From assembly GCA_024699855.1 (NCBI GenBank), contig JAMPIQ010000003.1, positions 9,300,001 to 9,364,000 on the forward strand: DNA of 64,000 bases, read 5' to 3'. Both the position numbers and the translations under genes were made by a program. Origin of the DNA: Aphelenchoides besseyi (lineage: Eukaryota > Nematoda > Chromadorea > Rhabditida > Aphelenchoididae). Shown here in pieces: positions 11,820 through 23,164 of this stretch (within the stretch, counting starts at the first letter, position 1; each line of letters starts with the position of its first letter). The notes under the pieces were generated by a model. That model searched no databases. It was given only the letters and a program-made list of their open reading frames with translations, and was not told the DNA's origin.

Positions 11820-13219
11820 TCACGATAGTTCCGCTTGTGCCGCACTTTTAAACGAAGAACGCACCAATCTCGAGTTCAGCGGTTGAACGGCTCTGATCGG
11901 ATTCATTCGCTCTTCAAGTTCCGTTTCGGCTCTTGTCGACTTCAATTCACGGAACTTCTCCAACTACAAAGTGCATGTGTAAATGACAATCATCTACTAG
12001 TGAAGCAACCTGATCAGATGAGATTGGAATCGCCGAACGAAAAACAATCCATTTCACTGTTTCTCGATATGGTTCAATGGTCTCAGATCCTAAACTTGAT
12101 CGTCGGGTTTGAACCAATAACCGTGTTACCTTCATAGACCCAAAATTCTTTGTTTTTCTCGGGTCCGGGAAGCAATTGAGTAAACCGTAGGCCTTGAAGG
12201 CCCGATTCATTTCCGTTGTATGGGACATTGGCAAGAACGTTAGTGAGCGGAATCAAATTCAAATTGTCACCATGTGACTCCTGAAATATCTATAGCGTGA
12301 TATGTTTGCTGTTGACTTACATTTAGAAACACAGAAACAGCAACCACTCCATCGGACTGTTTTAGTGCTGCATCGAGAGTTGCGTACTTTAGGTTCCGAT
12401 GAATGAAATGGATCTCTCCCGAATAACCGACGCCGCTAATGACGTGCTCTGAGCCATTCATCACTTCGTTGCCCCAATGAAAATTCACAGTATCCAAGTG
12501 AAATTGTTCTGGAATGAACGAAACACCAAAGTCGTCCGAGTTTCCATCGGGATACTTGATCGACAAGCAGCTTCCCAAATTTCGCAAAACTGCTTGACAA
12601 CTGTCGTCGTAGTCAAATCTAAAACATCAAGTCATTTATTTGACCAAAAACGCTTTAAAAACCCATTTTTCAATCACGTCTTTACGGCACTTTCCGTCGT
12701 ACCGGTTTTGCGAGGAGATTAACCGAACGCCAAAAACAGACTAATTTTCTTGTCTCAATTTGCTTAATCCGAATGATAATTTTGGTTTGATCCGGAAATC
12801 CGGCTAGAAGCTTTTTACTCATGAAAATGAGGGATTATGATCTCACAAGCGCTCATCTTATATTTATTTCTGGTGTACTTTTAAGCCAAAAGATTTCTTA
12901 TGCAGTACTGCGAATATCTGTTCAACGAAAGAACTCACCGAAACGTAGCATTTTCTAAAGAAACATCGAAGGCAGTGAATGCGGGGAGAAGATCGATTGG
13001 CGACTGTTTGCGATCCACGTTGACCTAGACGATTTCAATCAAAGTTCGAGATTCACAAGCACTTACCTGTAAGATTTTGCCGAGTGTTCCCAGCTGTTCG
13101 CGGCCCTTGTTGAAGACCGGTACAAGATTCTGTTTGGCTTTGTTTGCCTGTTCGACCACTTGCGGAATCTGAGTCTTCAAATCGTTGAACTTCGCTTGAA
13201 GTTGGCCGAGAAATGCCAT
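11820..13219 (-). CDS. Alpha-carbonic-anhydrase-related protein, probably acatalytic
   Basis: Six exons on the minus strand (13067-13219, 12939-13024, 12321-12618, 12130-12280, 11998-12089, 11820-11963) add up to 307 aa. Alpha-CA landmarks in order: QSPIDLLP, the strand ending VNFHWGNE, GSEHVISGVGYSGEIHFIH, GVVAVSVFLN, EFWVYEG|SET (exon junction), ETVKWIVFRSAIPISSDQ and the C-terminal RAVQPLNSRLV. In canonical CA numbering the first zinc ligand His94 (FHFHWG) is Asn here, His96 and His119 remain, the proton shuttle His64 falls on Cys (LGSCLSI), and the LTTPP loop is ETIEP, keeping Thr199 but losing Thr200. The usual N-terminal WGY/HW segment is replaced by about 50 residues of Lys/Gln-rich, signal-less sequence. 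Loss of a zinc ligand is the hallmark of CA-related proteins (vertebrate CA VIII, X, XI), so I infer a non-enzymatic, probably cytosolic role. The intron at 11964-11997 is only 34 nt. Confidence 0.85.
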
Positions 13220-15607
13220 TGCCGGTTGATGTGGATGCTAAAGTCCACGATAAAAACAGCTAATTCGTACTCAACAGCGCCGGTCAATGCGAATCAAAAG
13301 TTTAAAAACTCAAACGAAATGGAGACGTCGACTCGCCGTTCCGAATACGGAAATCGAAAGCCGAAATGTTTAGCGTGTTTGTGACCACAGACCCAATCCC
13401 GTGCGCAATCTTCTGTCATTCTTCCTAGGCTTCATATCGGATTTCATTGTCTAGTAAAAGCGTCGGTTACTGAAACAAGGGAGAAATTCGTTCATGCGGG
13501 AGGAATACTAAATGAACGCCATTCGGACGAGTTTGTGCGTTTGACGCGTTGTCTCATTGATGTTCCGTTTTACGTCAATTTGAAGCATTGAAAACATCGA
13601 AAACAAACACGACGAAAATAAAGTTCCACGGGCAGAACGTGTCTCCGGCAAATGAAGATCGTAAAACTTTGTTGGCTAGCAAGCCAAACGATAAGATGAA
13701 AGATATTAACTCTGCAAAAGCCGTCGGTTTCAAATCCCACGTCTTTTCGGGATTTGTGTGGCCTCACAGTCCATGGAGTTGTAGTCGACGAACAAGCGCG
13801 AAATACCCAAGAAAGAGAGTTTCTTATCCCTGAAGATTTATTTGCGTATCTCGGGAGACACAATGCGAAAGAAACCGAACAATAAAAATTGGCCCAATCG
13901 GCAGTTCATTCTCTTCGTATTTATTCGCAATTCATTGTTTTTCGTTGGAGATCCTTCGTGAAGTAAAGAGCGTGTTTTGCCACCGACGGCACACGCTCAT
14001 GTCGTTTCGACTTTCTCATCGGACAATCTTTTCGCCACTCCGCGCACAGAATTCGGCCAACGGCGATAAAAACATTCTCCGACTCACCAACTCTCGACGA
14101 TTAAAGGTCGTTCGACTAAATAGCCGGAGGCAATAAACTAAGGGCAGTGTGAGAATTGGTCGGGAGACTTCCGCCGGATTGTCGACTATCACACAAAACG
14201 AGGCATAGGACCGTTGACCAACATATTCATGCCGTAAATTATTCAGCGGATGGAAACCGCTTCTCGACTTCCCTTTCGCCTTCTAATTGACCCGGTTTTT
14301 GGGTTCAAAATAGAAACTGAGAACAATGGGGACATCGAAAGCAAACCCGAAAGCCTTTGACAACAAAGAAAACGTGATCTCTTGGATTCTAAGTGAGTTA
14401 CGTAAAACCAAAACAGTCGAGAGACGAACATCATTTGCATTGTTCTCGTAGTCAGCAATCACTCAAAATGTGATCCCGCCAACAAAGTTTTCTGGACGAA
14501 CAAACTTAATAAAAACATGTTTAGAGGAAAAGAACGATTTGCCGGGCAGACCTTTTGCGTGGGGTTTGGGTTTTTAAAAGGCACTTAAAAATATGGAAAG
14601 TGTGGAAAATGCCGTAGGCAATTTGCCAAAAACACGCAAAGAGAAGGCAAAGAAAAAGTCGTAATGCAAATACCAATGAATTAGTTGCCGTCGGTTTATT
14701 CCAATGGTCTTCTGTAGTTGCTCAACGATATTTCACTACCACCATATTCTTTCAGCATCAGTTCAATCGAAACCCGATGGTTGTTATGTCCGCCCCACGA
14801 TGTCACGAACGATTCCCGGCGGATTCTGAAGCGGTGAATTTGAAAGGAAGCATTCAGAAAGAGATTTGAATATAAAACACGAGTCCGGTGACACAATGGA
14901 ACTCAAGCAAAAATAATTTCCGTCTTTTGACGTCACGACCGCAAAGTTGAATGACACGCGAATTTGAAAGGAATGCGAATTGTTTGGCCAATTTGCGTTC
15001 GCTTGTTCTCGCTCTTCGGCGGTCGGAACCAAGAAAGTGAAGAAACAAACCATTATAATTTCTAATGGATAACCTTAGAATGAACAAAAGTCGGGAGCCT
15101 TTGAGTTGATGGGGTTTTTTGGGACTAAAATCCAAAGCCAAAGCTTCAACTTAATGAAGTAATTTGCACGAAAAATGGATTAGTGCTAAAGTCTGATGTT
15201 TATTCCCGTTGGTTAACACAATTGAGCAGTCAAGCGCATAGTCAAATTGGCTTTGTTATGACAATAGTATAAGAGTTTGACCAAAATTGGCGTGTGAACG
15301 GGAGTGTGTTCAAACGTCTACTATGCGTCATTGTTGAGACCAATTTTATGTGCAACAAGTTAATATGCTAAAATCGTTGGTCTTACAAACATGGGACTAA
15401 GTGATTAGCAAACCAAATGTCAGAAGTCATGATCTTTACTTTAAGGTCATCTGGCGACATGCATTTTTAGCTCCAAGTGAAAAACTAAACAGGTGTAATT
15501 CCCAAAGAAACTCTGAATATTCATCAGTTTTTCAGTTTACGCCATCACTTCCTTGGCTTTAAAGTACTTCATTTTGGTCACTGCAACTTAAGGATAACTG
15601 TACGTTA
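13220..15607. other. 2.4-kb region with no recognised gene
   Basis: Several open frames of 60-97 codons occur on both strands, but they overlap each other, are not joined by sensible introns, and show no domain. It separates the minus-strand carbonic-anhydrase-like gene from the plus-strand chemoreceptor, so it should carry both promoters. Confidence 0.45.
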
Positions 15608-16841
15608 ATGGACTTAACGCAGCCATACGAACTGATTATGTTTGTAATCACGATTCTGACTCTTTCACTACAAATTGGGGTCATGTATTTGATAGTGTTT
15701 GTCAGGTTTGATTTCTTATCATTGTTACTTTTTAATGTTATGTGTTTAGTCCGCAATACATGAGTGACTACAGAATCTTCCTATTAATTAGCACCGTATG
15801 TTGAAAGTGGAAAAATCACAATTAAAAACTTTAGATCTTTGAGTTTTCCTACACATTTATCTGGGGTATAATGTTGAGTGTTGATGTAAGCAGATTTTAT
15901 GGAGCTCTCGTTGATTATATTTACAGGTACCTGTTTTCTACCCGGGTATCGGTTTGTTAATTCGTGGCCTTAGCGCCAAATTTGGACAAAGCGGAATAGT
16001 GGTGTGCGTAAGAAAGACACGTCCAAGATCCCTTTCATCGACAAAATTTCAGTCGTTTTTTCAAATTTTTACTGGCACGGGAATGATATTGTCACAAGAC
16101 ATTTGTTTGGTTTATCGCTTCTTGTCCGTCCAATCACGAAATCGATTTCGTGAAAAGATTCTGAAACCGCGAATCACAATTCTAATTTATGTTTGTGTTT
16201 GCATCGCTGGTGCAATGACTGGGCTCAATTACTGCTATTGTATGGCAACACCAGAAGTAAACGCTCGTTTCTATTTCAATAGCCGCTCTTTAGGAATACC
16301 ACGAAATATTTCGTCACTGGACAAACATGACCATCGACTTGACTTTACCGCGCCAAGTTCTTCGCAACACCGAACCAGCAACACAAAACTTTCTACGTTT
16401 CACGGCAGTCGGATTGCTCGTTTCGGAAGTTGTCTACTTCATATTGATCGTTTGGATTCTGTTGATTCTGCGACGCAATCGGGCTTCATTTTCTAAACGA
16501 ACAATAGAGTTACATCAACGGCTGACGTTGCTTCTTTTTGCGCAAGTAGGTCGGCAACAAAGATTCGACTGAACCATCTGCAGGTCTTTTTTCCAACTTT
16601 AATGCTTTGCTGGCCGTACGTTGGGATGGTGGTACGCATATCATCGAAACCGTTCAACAACCACGATCGGGCACAGCTTTGGATTCTCGTTTTCACTGCG
16701 CACCCCGCTGTTGTTTCGTCTTTGGTCGTTCTATTTGTCACTCCTTATCGAAACCATGTTTTCGAGTTCTTTCGTCGAGCCAAGTCCATGTTCCATCCAG
16801 TTAACGGTTTCAGTAGTCAAACGATTATCAGCACGTTGTAA
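15608..16841 (+). CDS. Nematode seven-transmembrane chemoreceptor, Str/Srh-like
   Basis: Seven exons (15608-15705, 15750-15795, 15835-15885, 15927-16007, 16053-16256, 16294-16545, 16584-16841) give 329 aa with all phases matching. The start MDLTQPYELIMFVITILTLS leads directly into TM1. SPQYMSDYRIFLLIST resembles the short P-x-x-M-x-x-Y-R loop after TM1 in nematode chemoreceptors. Further hydrophobic spans fall in TFIWGIMLSV, ITILIYVCVCIAG, SEVVYFILIVWILLIL, PTLMLCWPYVGMVV and AVVSSLVVLFV. The end of TM7, AHPAVVSSLVVLFVTPYR, matches the H-x(n)-PYR signature typical of the Str superfamily including Srh. These receptors act in ciliated sensory neurons as G-protein-coupled odorant receptors; the ligand cannot be inferred. 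All introns are 37-45 nt. The subfamily (Srh versus Sri/Str) is uncertain. AATAAA-like signals follow at about 16850 and 16911. Confidence 0.78.
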
Positions 16842-18093
16842 AAACGTGCTAATAAAACCTAGTAACTTTTTCCTTTTGTTCCTTGCGAGAGAATATCAGA
16901 TAGTTCGTCAATAAAGATAAGACTCAGCCGGATACTCCCGCAAAGCAAATTCGATTCGTCAATTTTGCATTCCAAATACCGCTTGAATAATAATTGTTCT
17001 TGGCTATTTGATAAAGGACTTGTTTTTGTTTAACTACTTAATTCCACAAATCCACAAGCTGAAAGTGTAATCGACGAAAATACAAACTATCAGACATCAA
17101 CGTCCGAAAAATTAACTTCTATTGACTACAACTTGACAGGCAGTGACAGTGGAAAGATGTGATTAACAAAACAATAAGATGCACACATAAACTCAAATCT
17201 CTGTAAATATGAGCGGAATCCAATCAGCCAATGAGCCAAAATACACAACACCCCCCATTCCCTTGTATAGCATGTTCATCGCGCAAAGCGATGTAGTTCC
17301 CAGATTCTGGTAACAACTAGCGCATGTATTGTGTCGATAGAAAGCCCAAAAGACTAGCTATTCAATGGACTTAAACTTGTAGTTATTAGATACCTGAGAG
17401 AAAAATGAGAGCACTTCGAAACCAAAGAATCTGTCAAAAATCGCTCAAAATTGCAAAAGTTTATGCAGCTCTTCCTGTTGATAATGGTCATTTGCAATTT
17501 GGCACGCTTGTTAATCAGCAGGTGACAGTAAGAATCGAGAAGTTTTGAGAGTTGAAGTTTGTTGGGAATTTAATAGGAATTCAAAAGATACTCGAAAACC
17601 GCTAAATGTGAACCGTGTGAAATGAACATTAAAAACGTCTGCAATTTCTTTAGATTTATTAGAAGAACATGTGTGTACTGAGATACTCTATTTGTTGTTT
17701 ATGCGAGCTTGTATTTGATTTGTTTATGATATCTATAGCGTATTGAACGTTGTGAATTTTGCCTTGATATGAATGAGTGTGGGAATAGGAGTTTTACTTT
17801 TTATTGTAGAACCTGCATCTTTGTTGTAGTTAAATTTCCGATCGTGATCCCTTTAACTTTTTTAGATCATAACAGAAGGAAAAAACAAAGTCCTTAGGTC
17901 GTGAGATTTCTTCGTGTTTCATACAGATTTCTGGACAGCGGTTTCGTTTGGGATTAAGGAACGCAGTTGTTTGAATTGATGTGCTTTAATTTTTGTTGTT
18001 GTTGAATTCCACTTGACAATTGAACAAGCAAGAAGTCGAATCCAAATGTATTCAAGGCTCAAAGATTCAATAAAGAACCAATTAGCACGTTAA
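16842..18093. other. 1.25-kb AT-rich intergenic stretch
   Basis: It contains the chemoreceptor 3' end and then sequence without any long open frame. I see nothing further that I can support. Confidence 0.45.
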
Positions 18094-18727
18094 TCAGCGC
18101 GTATCACGTCGTTCTATCATTTCCGAGTTACAAGCCTCGCAACTTTTATGATACCTTTTGGCGAGTGGCACTTTTTTCCACATTTCTTCACAACTTTGAA
18201 ATCTTAGCGATTTACTGGTCGGATTTTCAACAGTGAATAGTTTATTCGCCGATTCTTTCAGATGTTGATAAGCGGAAATATTGACGATCAATTTATGCGT
18301 TGGTATTCGTATTCGATATGACTGTGAGTTGATGCAATTGATAGACGATGGTGTTATCAAATTTTTTGAACTATTTAAAAACTGCAGATTGATTCTTAAG
18401 TGAGTTAAGAATCTCGATCATTGGTGAGGATTGTTTAAATCCATCGCTTATGACACAGAAAGAATGTTCGAAGAGCCTCCAATAGCAAGTCTTAGAAACG
18501 TCAATAGGTGTCGATATGACAGACGCGGAAGACCTAATTGACTCGAACTTTGTGGTTTGATGTAATTTCTGTAGCATCATATTGATGTCAATTAATATTA
18601 TTGAATTAAAACGGCTTCGGTAAATACGAAATGACTTTATGTTCAATAAAATTGCGATCGAACAAATGGAACTTGACAAATTGAACTCAATTTTCTTTCT
18701 GAGTTCTTGTTTATGGATTTCAATCAC
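18094..18727 (-). CDS. Unrecognised two-exon open frame
   Basis: Two adjacent minus-strand open stretches join in phase across a GT-AG intron at 18322-18382 (exons 18383-18727 and 18094-18321), giving roughly 190 aa ending CNSEMIERRDTR. The N-terminal part has an alternating hydrophobic stretch (SSICSIAILLNIKSFRIY) and the C-terminal part a Cys/Lys/His-rich piece (KRYHKSCEACNSEM). No signal peptide or known family is visible. It borders a repeat-rich island, so it may be a decayed or lineage-specific gene. The open length and the usable intron are the only support; a chance frame is possible. Confidence 0.28.
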
Positions 18728-19389
18728 ATCTGAAGCCGAACAGATTGCAGAGTCACTTGTTGCATCAATTTTGTTGACTTAGTAGGGCTTGTTGGTGTCC
18801 CGGGAAGTGGAAATTCGTCGATCGCACATTCGCGCTTTGTCGTTATGAAAGAAAATACTATGCATTTTGTTAACTTCTGTTTTTAAAATTTCACTGGGCC
18901 GGAGAACAAACAGCAGAAGTAGCAAATACCGTGAGTTTGATTGTATTTGAACGAAAATAGCCTTTCAGTAGCAGGTGCATCGATCAACCATTTTCAGCTG
19001 GTTGTCTTCAAACCACTTTGGATTCTCATCACGACTATTTTAACTGATTGCAAGTTCTTTGCCACAAATGTTGGAATATGCACGCCGTTACAGCTCTTTT
19101 ACTCAAAGCATTTGCTTACAGAAGTCTGATAAATAAACATCACTTTGACAAAATCTCGACTCAAAAAGTCTGTTGAGCATCTTCAGCGCAACAGTTAAAT
19201 CTCGTCACTTTCCTATTAATCGCCTATGGAGACTTATTTTTTGGAGGTGAAAAACGGAGAGCTAACTGGGAAGTGAGCTCCTAATAAAACATTGGGCTTT
19301 GGATTTCAGAAAAAGTTATGAATAAAACGGTAACATGTATTATATTAAGAACAAACAACAAAGAGAAGACAAAGATTTTATTCGATTCT
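18728..19389. other. Intergenic, nothing recognised
   Basis: Only short open frames occur, none with splice support. The right edge abuts the 3' end of a retrotransposon fragment. Confidence 0.4.
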
Positions 19390-20400
19390 AACAAACAACA
19401 ACAACAATTAGTAGTTAAATGCTTGTCGGTGGTTTGTTGCGAATACTTCGACGTGATGTTTCCATTCCGTTCGGTTGTAGGCCAATTTCTGCCATCCGCG
19501 TCCAATCGGGCGGTCTAGATCGTTTCGCCATCGGTCTGTCGGGCGTCCGCGGCTCCGCTTGAGATTGTACGGCCACCAGAATGTCGTCCGCGTCGTCCAT
19601 CGATTGTCGATGTGTCTTGTCAAATGTCCCATCCACGAACATTTGCGCTTTAATGCCTTGTCGCTCGCGTCTTTAAACTTCATACGCGCTCGAATGTCCG
19701 CACTTGGTATACGGTCTCGCAGACTGATGCCCAAGATGCGCCGTTCCATCGACTGCAATGTGGTCTTGAGTTTGATCCGTTCACTCTGCGCATCGTCCAC
19801 ATCTCGGCGCCGTAGATGAGTGCAGGGAGGATTGTTGAGTTGAAGAGTTGGGCGCGGATTTTACCGTCTTTCGTCTTCTTGAGCACGTCGCCGATTTCCT
19901 TGAATGCAAACCATGCGGCCGATCGTCGTCTTCGAATTCTCCATCGACTTCGTGGTTCGGAGTAATTTTCTGGCCGAGGTAAACGTATTTATTCACGAAG
20001 TCGATGGATTTTTCTTTGAGGCGAATGTTGGTCGTTGTTGTGCAGAATCGATTGACCATCGCTTTTGTCTTATCTTGGTTGATTCAAAATCCAAAGCGGT
20101 TGTCCCAGTCTAGTTGTCTGAAGACGTCTTCTAGGGCGGCGGTAAAGAGCTTCGGGGAGATGGTATCTCTTTGGCAGACGCCTCTGTGTACGTGCACCTC
20201 GATTGGTCGGCTGAACAACTGGAACGTTGTCGAGCATTGTGTGTTGGTGTTAAGCAGTCTGCGGACGATCTTCGGTGGGATACCTTGGCGGACCGGTGCA
20301 TTGATCACTGCGTTGATTTCAACCGAAACAAATGCCTTTTCGTAGTTCACAAGTACAAGACAGTGCATGTGTTTTAACTCTCGCATTCGCTCAAGTGGAG
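19390..20400 (-). mobile_element. 5'-truncated RTE-type non-LTR retrotransposon fragment
   Basis: The minus strand encodes, in several broken frames, the back half of a non-LTR reverse transcriptase. In order these are YEKAFVSVEINAVINA (the 'DYEKAFDSVEH' motif), RGVCQRDTISPKLFTAALED (the conserved 'G(V)xQGDTISPKLF' motif), VNKYVYLGQKIT, QLFNSTILPALIYGAEMW, and a C-terminal region with MERRILGISLRDRIPSADI, CSWMGHLTRHIDNRW and RGRPTDRWRNDL. This order and wording is typical of the RTE clade. The catalytic FADD block and everything upstream are missing or unreadable, and frameshifts and stops split what remains, so it is dead. At the 3' end, just past the stop, lies a short (GTT)n tract (about 19396-19408 on the plus strand as AAC repeats), as RTE elements commonly end. 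Confidence 0.82.
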
Positions 20401-20597
20401 ATCAAATTTAAACAGTTTTAAATTGCGCTCTTTGGCAACCGTACGCAAAGGTTGAACTTCACTGTCAATGCCAAATGCTTCGTCGATAAACGATCCCGCT
20501 GACAACTGCGTTATGACAATAGGTTCAGAAGCTTAAATGTTTCAACTGTAGTTGTTTGTTCTACAAAAGAACAACTTGTCACCACCCGCCATACATA

Positions 20598-20836
20598 CAG
20601 GGTGTCTCAAAAAAAAGGGCAATCGTGCTGTAACTTTTTAACCAGCCATTGTATGAAGATTCTGTAAAAAGAAACTAAGGTTGTTTTTGGCCGCGGAGTC
20701 GATTGGTCTAATTTTCTGCCGGATCGGACAAGTCCGCAGGCTGCTATGGACAATTTTGTACCTCCAAGCGAGTTTAACGCTGCGAGTTTTTGCATAAATT
20801 TACAAACGCTGCTTCCCATTCTTCATTTTTGTCTTC
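20598..20836 (+). repeat. Left inverted arm of the 744-bp element
   Basis: Near-perfect inverted copy of 21133-21341. It differs mainly by an insertion at about 20782-20811 bounded by two copies of the 7-mer ACGCTGC, as if a small sequence inserted and duplicated its target, or a slipped duplication occurred. Confidence 0.88.
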
Positions 20837-21132
20837 GTTATGACGGTCAGTCGTTATCAATTCACTCATGACAATCCGGATTTTGGAAGCATAGGAAGAA
20901 CTAGAGTATAAGATTCCATTGTGCAATTTGTGGGTTAATGAGTTTCTTAAGCGCATTGCTTTGGTAGTACGGGAACACGGAGGCCACATTGAACATCTTG
21001 TTAACAAACTGTAATCTTTAATCTTAAATTGTTATAAATAATCTGTAATCAAGTCCATCCATCAATTGACATAACGACGTCACGCCATTTCGCCTCGCTT
21101 TGATTATTGATACCGCCAGCGCTTTTAAAAAG

Positions 21133-21341
21133 GAAGACAAAAATGAAGAATGGGAAGCAGCGTTAAACTCGCTTGGAGGTACAAAATTGTCCATAGCAGC
21201 CTGCGGACTTGTCCGATCCGGCAGAAAATTAGACCAATCGACTCCGCGGCCAAAAACAACCTTAGTTTCTTTTTACAGAATCTTCATACAATGGCTGGTT
21301 AAAAAGTTACAGCACGATTGCCCTTTTTTTGAGACACCCTG
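21133..21341 (-). repeat. Right inverted arm of the 744-bp element
   Basis: Inverted partner of 20598-20836 without the extra 30 bp. The two arms could fold into a long hairpin in single strands or RNA. Confidence 0.88.
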
Positions 21342-21343
21342 TA

Positions 21344-22139
21344 GAACTCGTTGAAATTACGAGGTATACATAAAAATCAGGATTGAAAAGGCTTTTATTA
21401 TTACATACCAAAATTGCGGTATTGCTCTTCCTCTTCAGGATGTGCGATGAAGAGTTGGAAGAAAGGCACCATCAGCGGCTCGCAATCAACTTGAAATTTT
21501 GTGAATTCTCTTTTTCAAACGTGTACTGTTGGACGTTTGGCGCGAGCATGCTTTCAAAAGGAAACAGTCCGTCTATTCGCGATCAGTAACCACCGATGCA
21601 GACAACTTGGCCTTCTCTTCGGGTGCTCGCACTTCTTTTTGGCGCAAAAAACAAAATCGGAATCCACAGAGCACTCGAATGCCTTCGAAAAGTCCCAGAA
21701 AAACTAACCAATGCATTCAACGACTTCAATAATTTCACAAATACAACGACTCTAACAGAAAGTGCTCACGTTACGACCCTCATGATTCGAACGAACTTTG
21801 CTTCCAATCAGCCGTTTGTGGATCTCAACATTCCATTTCGACTCACTTGTTTGTTCGTTTGTTTGCTTTGAGATGGCAAAAACAAACGTCATCTTCTGAT
21901 TGCTCTCAGCATTGAAAGTAACCAGTTGGTGGAGAAGTGAATTGGCACAAACGTGAAATCAAATCGCATGTCCATTTGTAACGAAACTCCAAATCAGAAG
22001 CTCACAATTTCACTGGTTATCTTCGAACATTCTGTGTTCTCGAGTTCTTATCAGTCAATGGACGAAAGGAAATCGTTTAAATTTCAAGTGCAGTTGGTTC
22101 GATCGTATTCTACCGAAATGTAAAACTTGTGGAGAACAT
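21344..22139. other. Intergenic/degenerate sequence upstream of a protease relic
   Basis: Short overlapping open frames only. It could contain more decayed exons of the protease relic downstream, but I could not align any recognisable motif. Confidence 0.35.
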
Positions 22140-22690
22140 TGTGGAACGAGTCCGCAAATCGGCAAACAAAACTGGCAAATCCAAGCTGAGAGGTTGATTG
22201 GCTTCAGCTCAGAATTCACTCAAGCTTGATTTCAGTGTGGAAATCGGGTAGTACACGTTTCTACCAATCAGTTTGTTTCGTTTACTTTCTCCACTCACTA
22301 CATCGTTGCACCTTCACAGTACTTCGAAAAACTTGTTCAACAACTGGGAGCTTACGAAGAAGGTGATCGCTATGTGGTCGACTGATCGAAAGTGGCTAAA
22401 GCTCCAAAACTGAGCTTTGAGTTCAACTCGGAATCTTTGAACATCCTCGGCACAAGCTACGTTGAGGAAGACAAAGGGAAGGTATCTTCTTGTTTCAACT
22501 TCTGAGTTGATTGAAACTCTTCAGAAGAACACCGAATGTTATTTGGCGATACGAGAATCAACTGACAGCAACAATTTGGATCATTGGTCGATCGGATCGC
22601 TCTTGCAAAGATCCTATTGTTTATCGTTGGCTTTTACGAACGAACAAGTGACTTTGCAACCAGTCGTCGACGACATGAACTAATCGCCAC
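22140..22690 (+). pseudogene. Decayed aspartic (pepsin-type) protease fragment
   Basis: One frame reads NWQIQAERLIGFSSEF, then a stop, then PSQYFEKLVQQLGAYEEGDR, YVVD-stop-SKVAKAPKLSF and ILGTSYVEEDKGK. In nematode aspartic proteases the corresponding C-terminal-lobe stretch is YWQ...G, then Y-x-VDCSKV-x-x-P-x-(I/L)SF, then the KG(K)C segment. The Cys codon of VDCSK is TGA here, several further stops follow, and the second DTG active-site triad is not visible. I therefore call it a broken gene remnant lying in the repeat-rich island. No N-terminal lobe was recognised. The family call is moderately supported; an unrelated chance resemblance cannot be fully excluded. Confidence 0.5.
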
Positions 22691-23164
22691 AATTCTGTTA
22701 CGTTCATTTACACACTATCAAAGAAAATAAACAACCTACGAAGTGCGTGGACTTGAAACAACGATAATCGTAAAAACCGTTTATTGAAAACTTAAAGCCA
22801 AACAAAGTCATAACCTCCGACCTTCAATCGCACTTCTTTTTATCTGCAGATATCCGCCGAAGTTGGTCAGTGACCAACTTAGTCAAAAACAAGGCAAACG
22901 AAAATTATGCTCATATTTTACTTCTAGTCGTCGACAGGCGCTAAATTGATATCGTTGAAGTACTAATTCATCATACAACAATTTTGAATCAAGCCTTTCA
23001 AATTGGAGCCCTGAAATCGGCAAATTTAATTTTCTTATTGTTGTTACTGTTTGATTCGATTCAATTGATTAGAAGCTCAAAGGCGACGGTTAATTGAACT
23101 GTTTTATTCGCGAGTATATTCACACAAGAAGATTAGTCACTGTACCCCAAAAGAAATCAAGAGA
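22691..23164. other. Intergenic, nothing recognised
   Basis: AT-rich sequence between the protease relic and the 3' end of the minus-strand gene at 23165. It should contain that gene's 3'UTR. Confidence 0.4.

Larger units (their letters stand above)
20598..21341. mobile_element. Non-autonomous Tc1/mariner-type element with about 210-240-bp inverted arms
   Basis: A 744-bp element flanked on both sides by TA (20596-20597 and 21342-21343). Its ends begin CAGGGTGTCTCAAAAAAA and the terminal inverted repeats run over 200 bp. The central part still encodes on the plus strand (about 20934-21012) the peptide NEFLKRIALVVREHGGHIEH and then a stop, which resembles the conserved 'CI...GGHFEHLL' end of Tc1/mariner-superfamily transposases. 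The rest of the transposase is gone. The left arm carries an extra stretch of about 30 bp absent from the right arm. TA target duplication, TIRs and the transposase tail make the class assignment good. Confidence 0.82.

Noticed and set aside
14784..15141. Two overlapping minus-strand frames of about 90 codons
   Set aside because: Neither shows a conserved motif; frames conflict and there is no supporting splice structure.
16842..23000. tRNA or 5S rRNA genes in the gene-poor island
   Set aside because: I looked for B-box-like GGTTCGANNCC and cloverleaf-compatible segments and found none that were convincing by eye; a tRNAscan-SE run would settle it.
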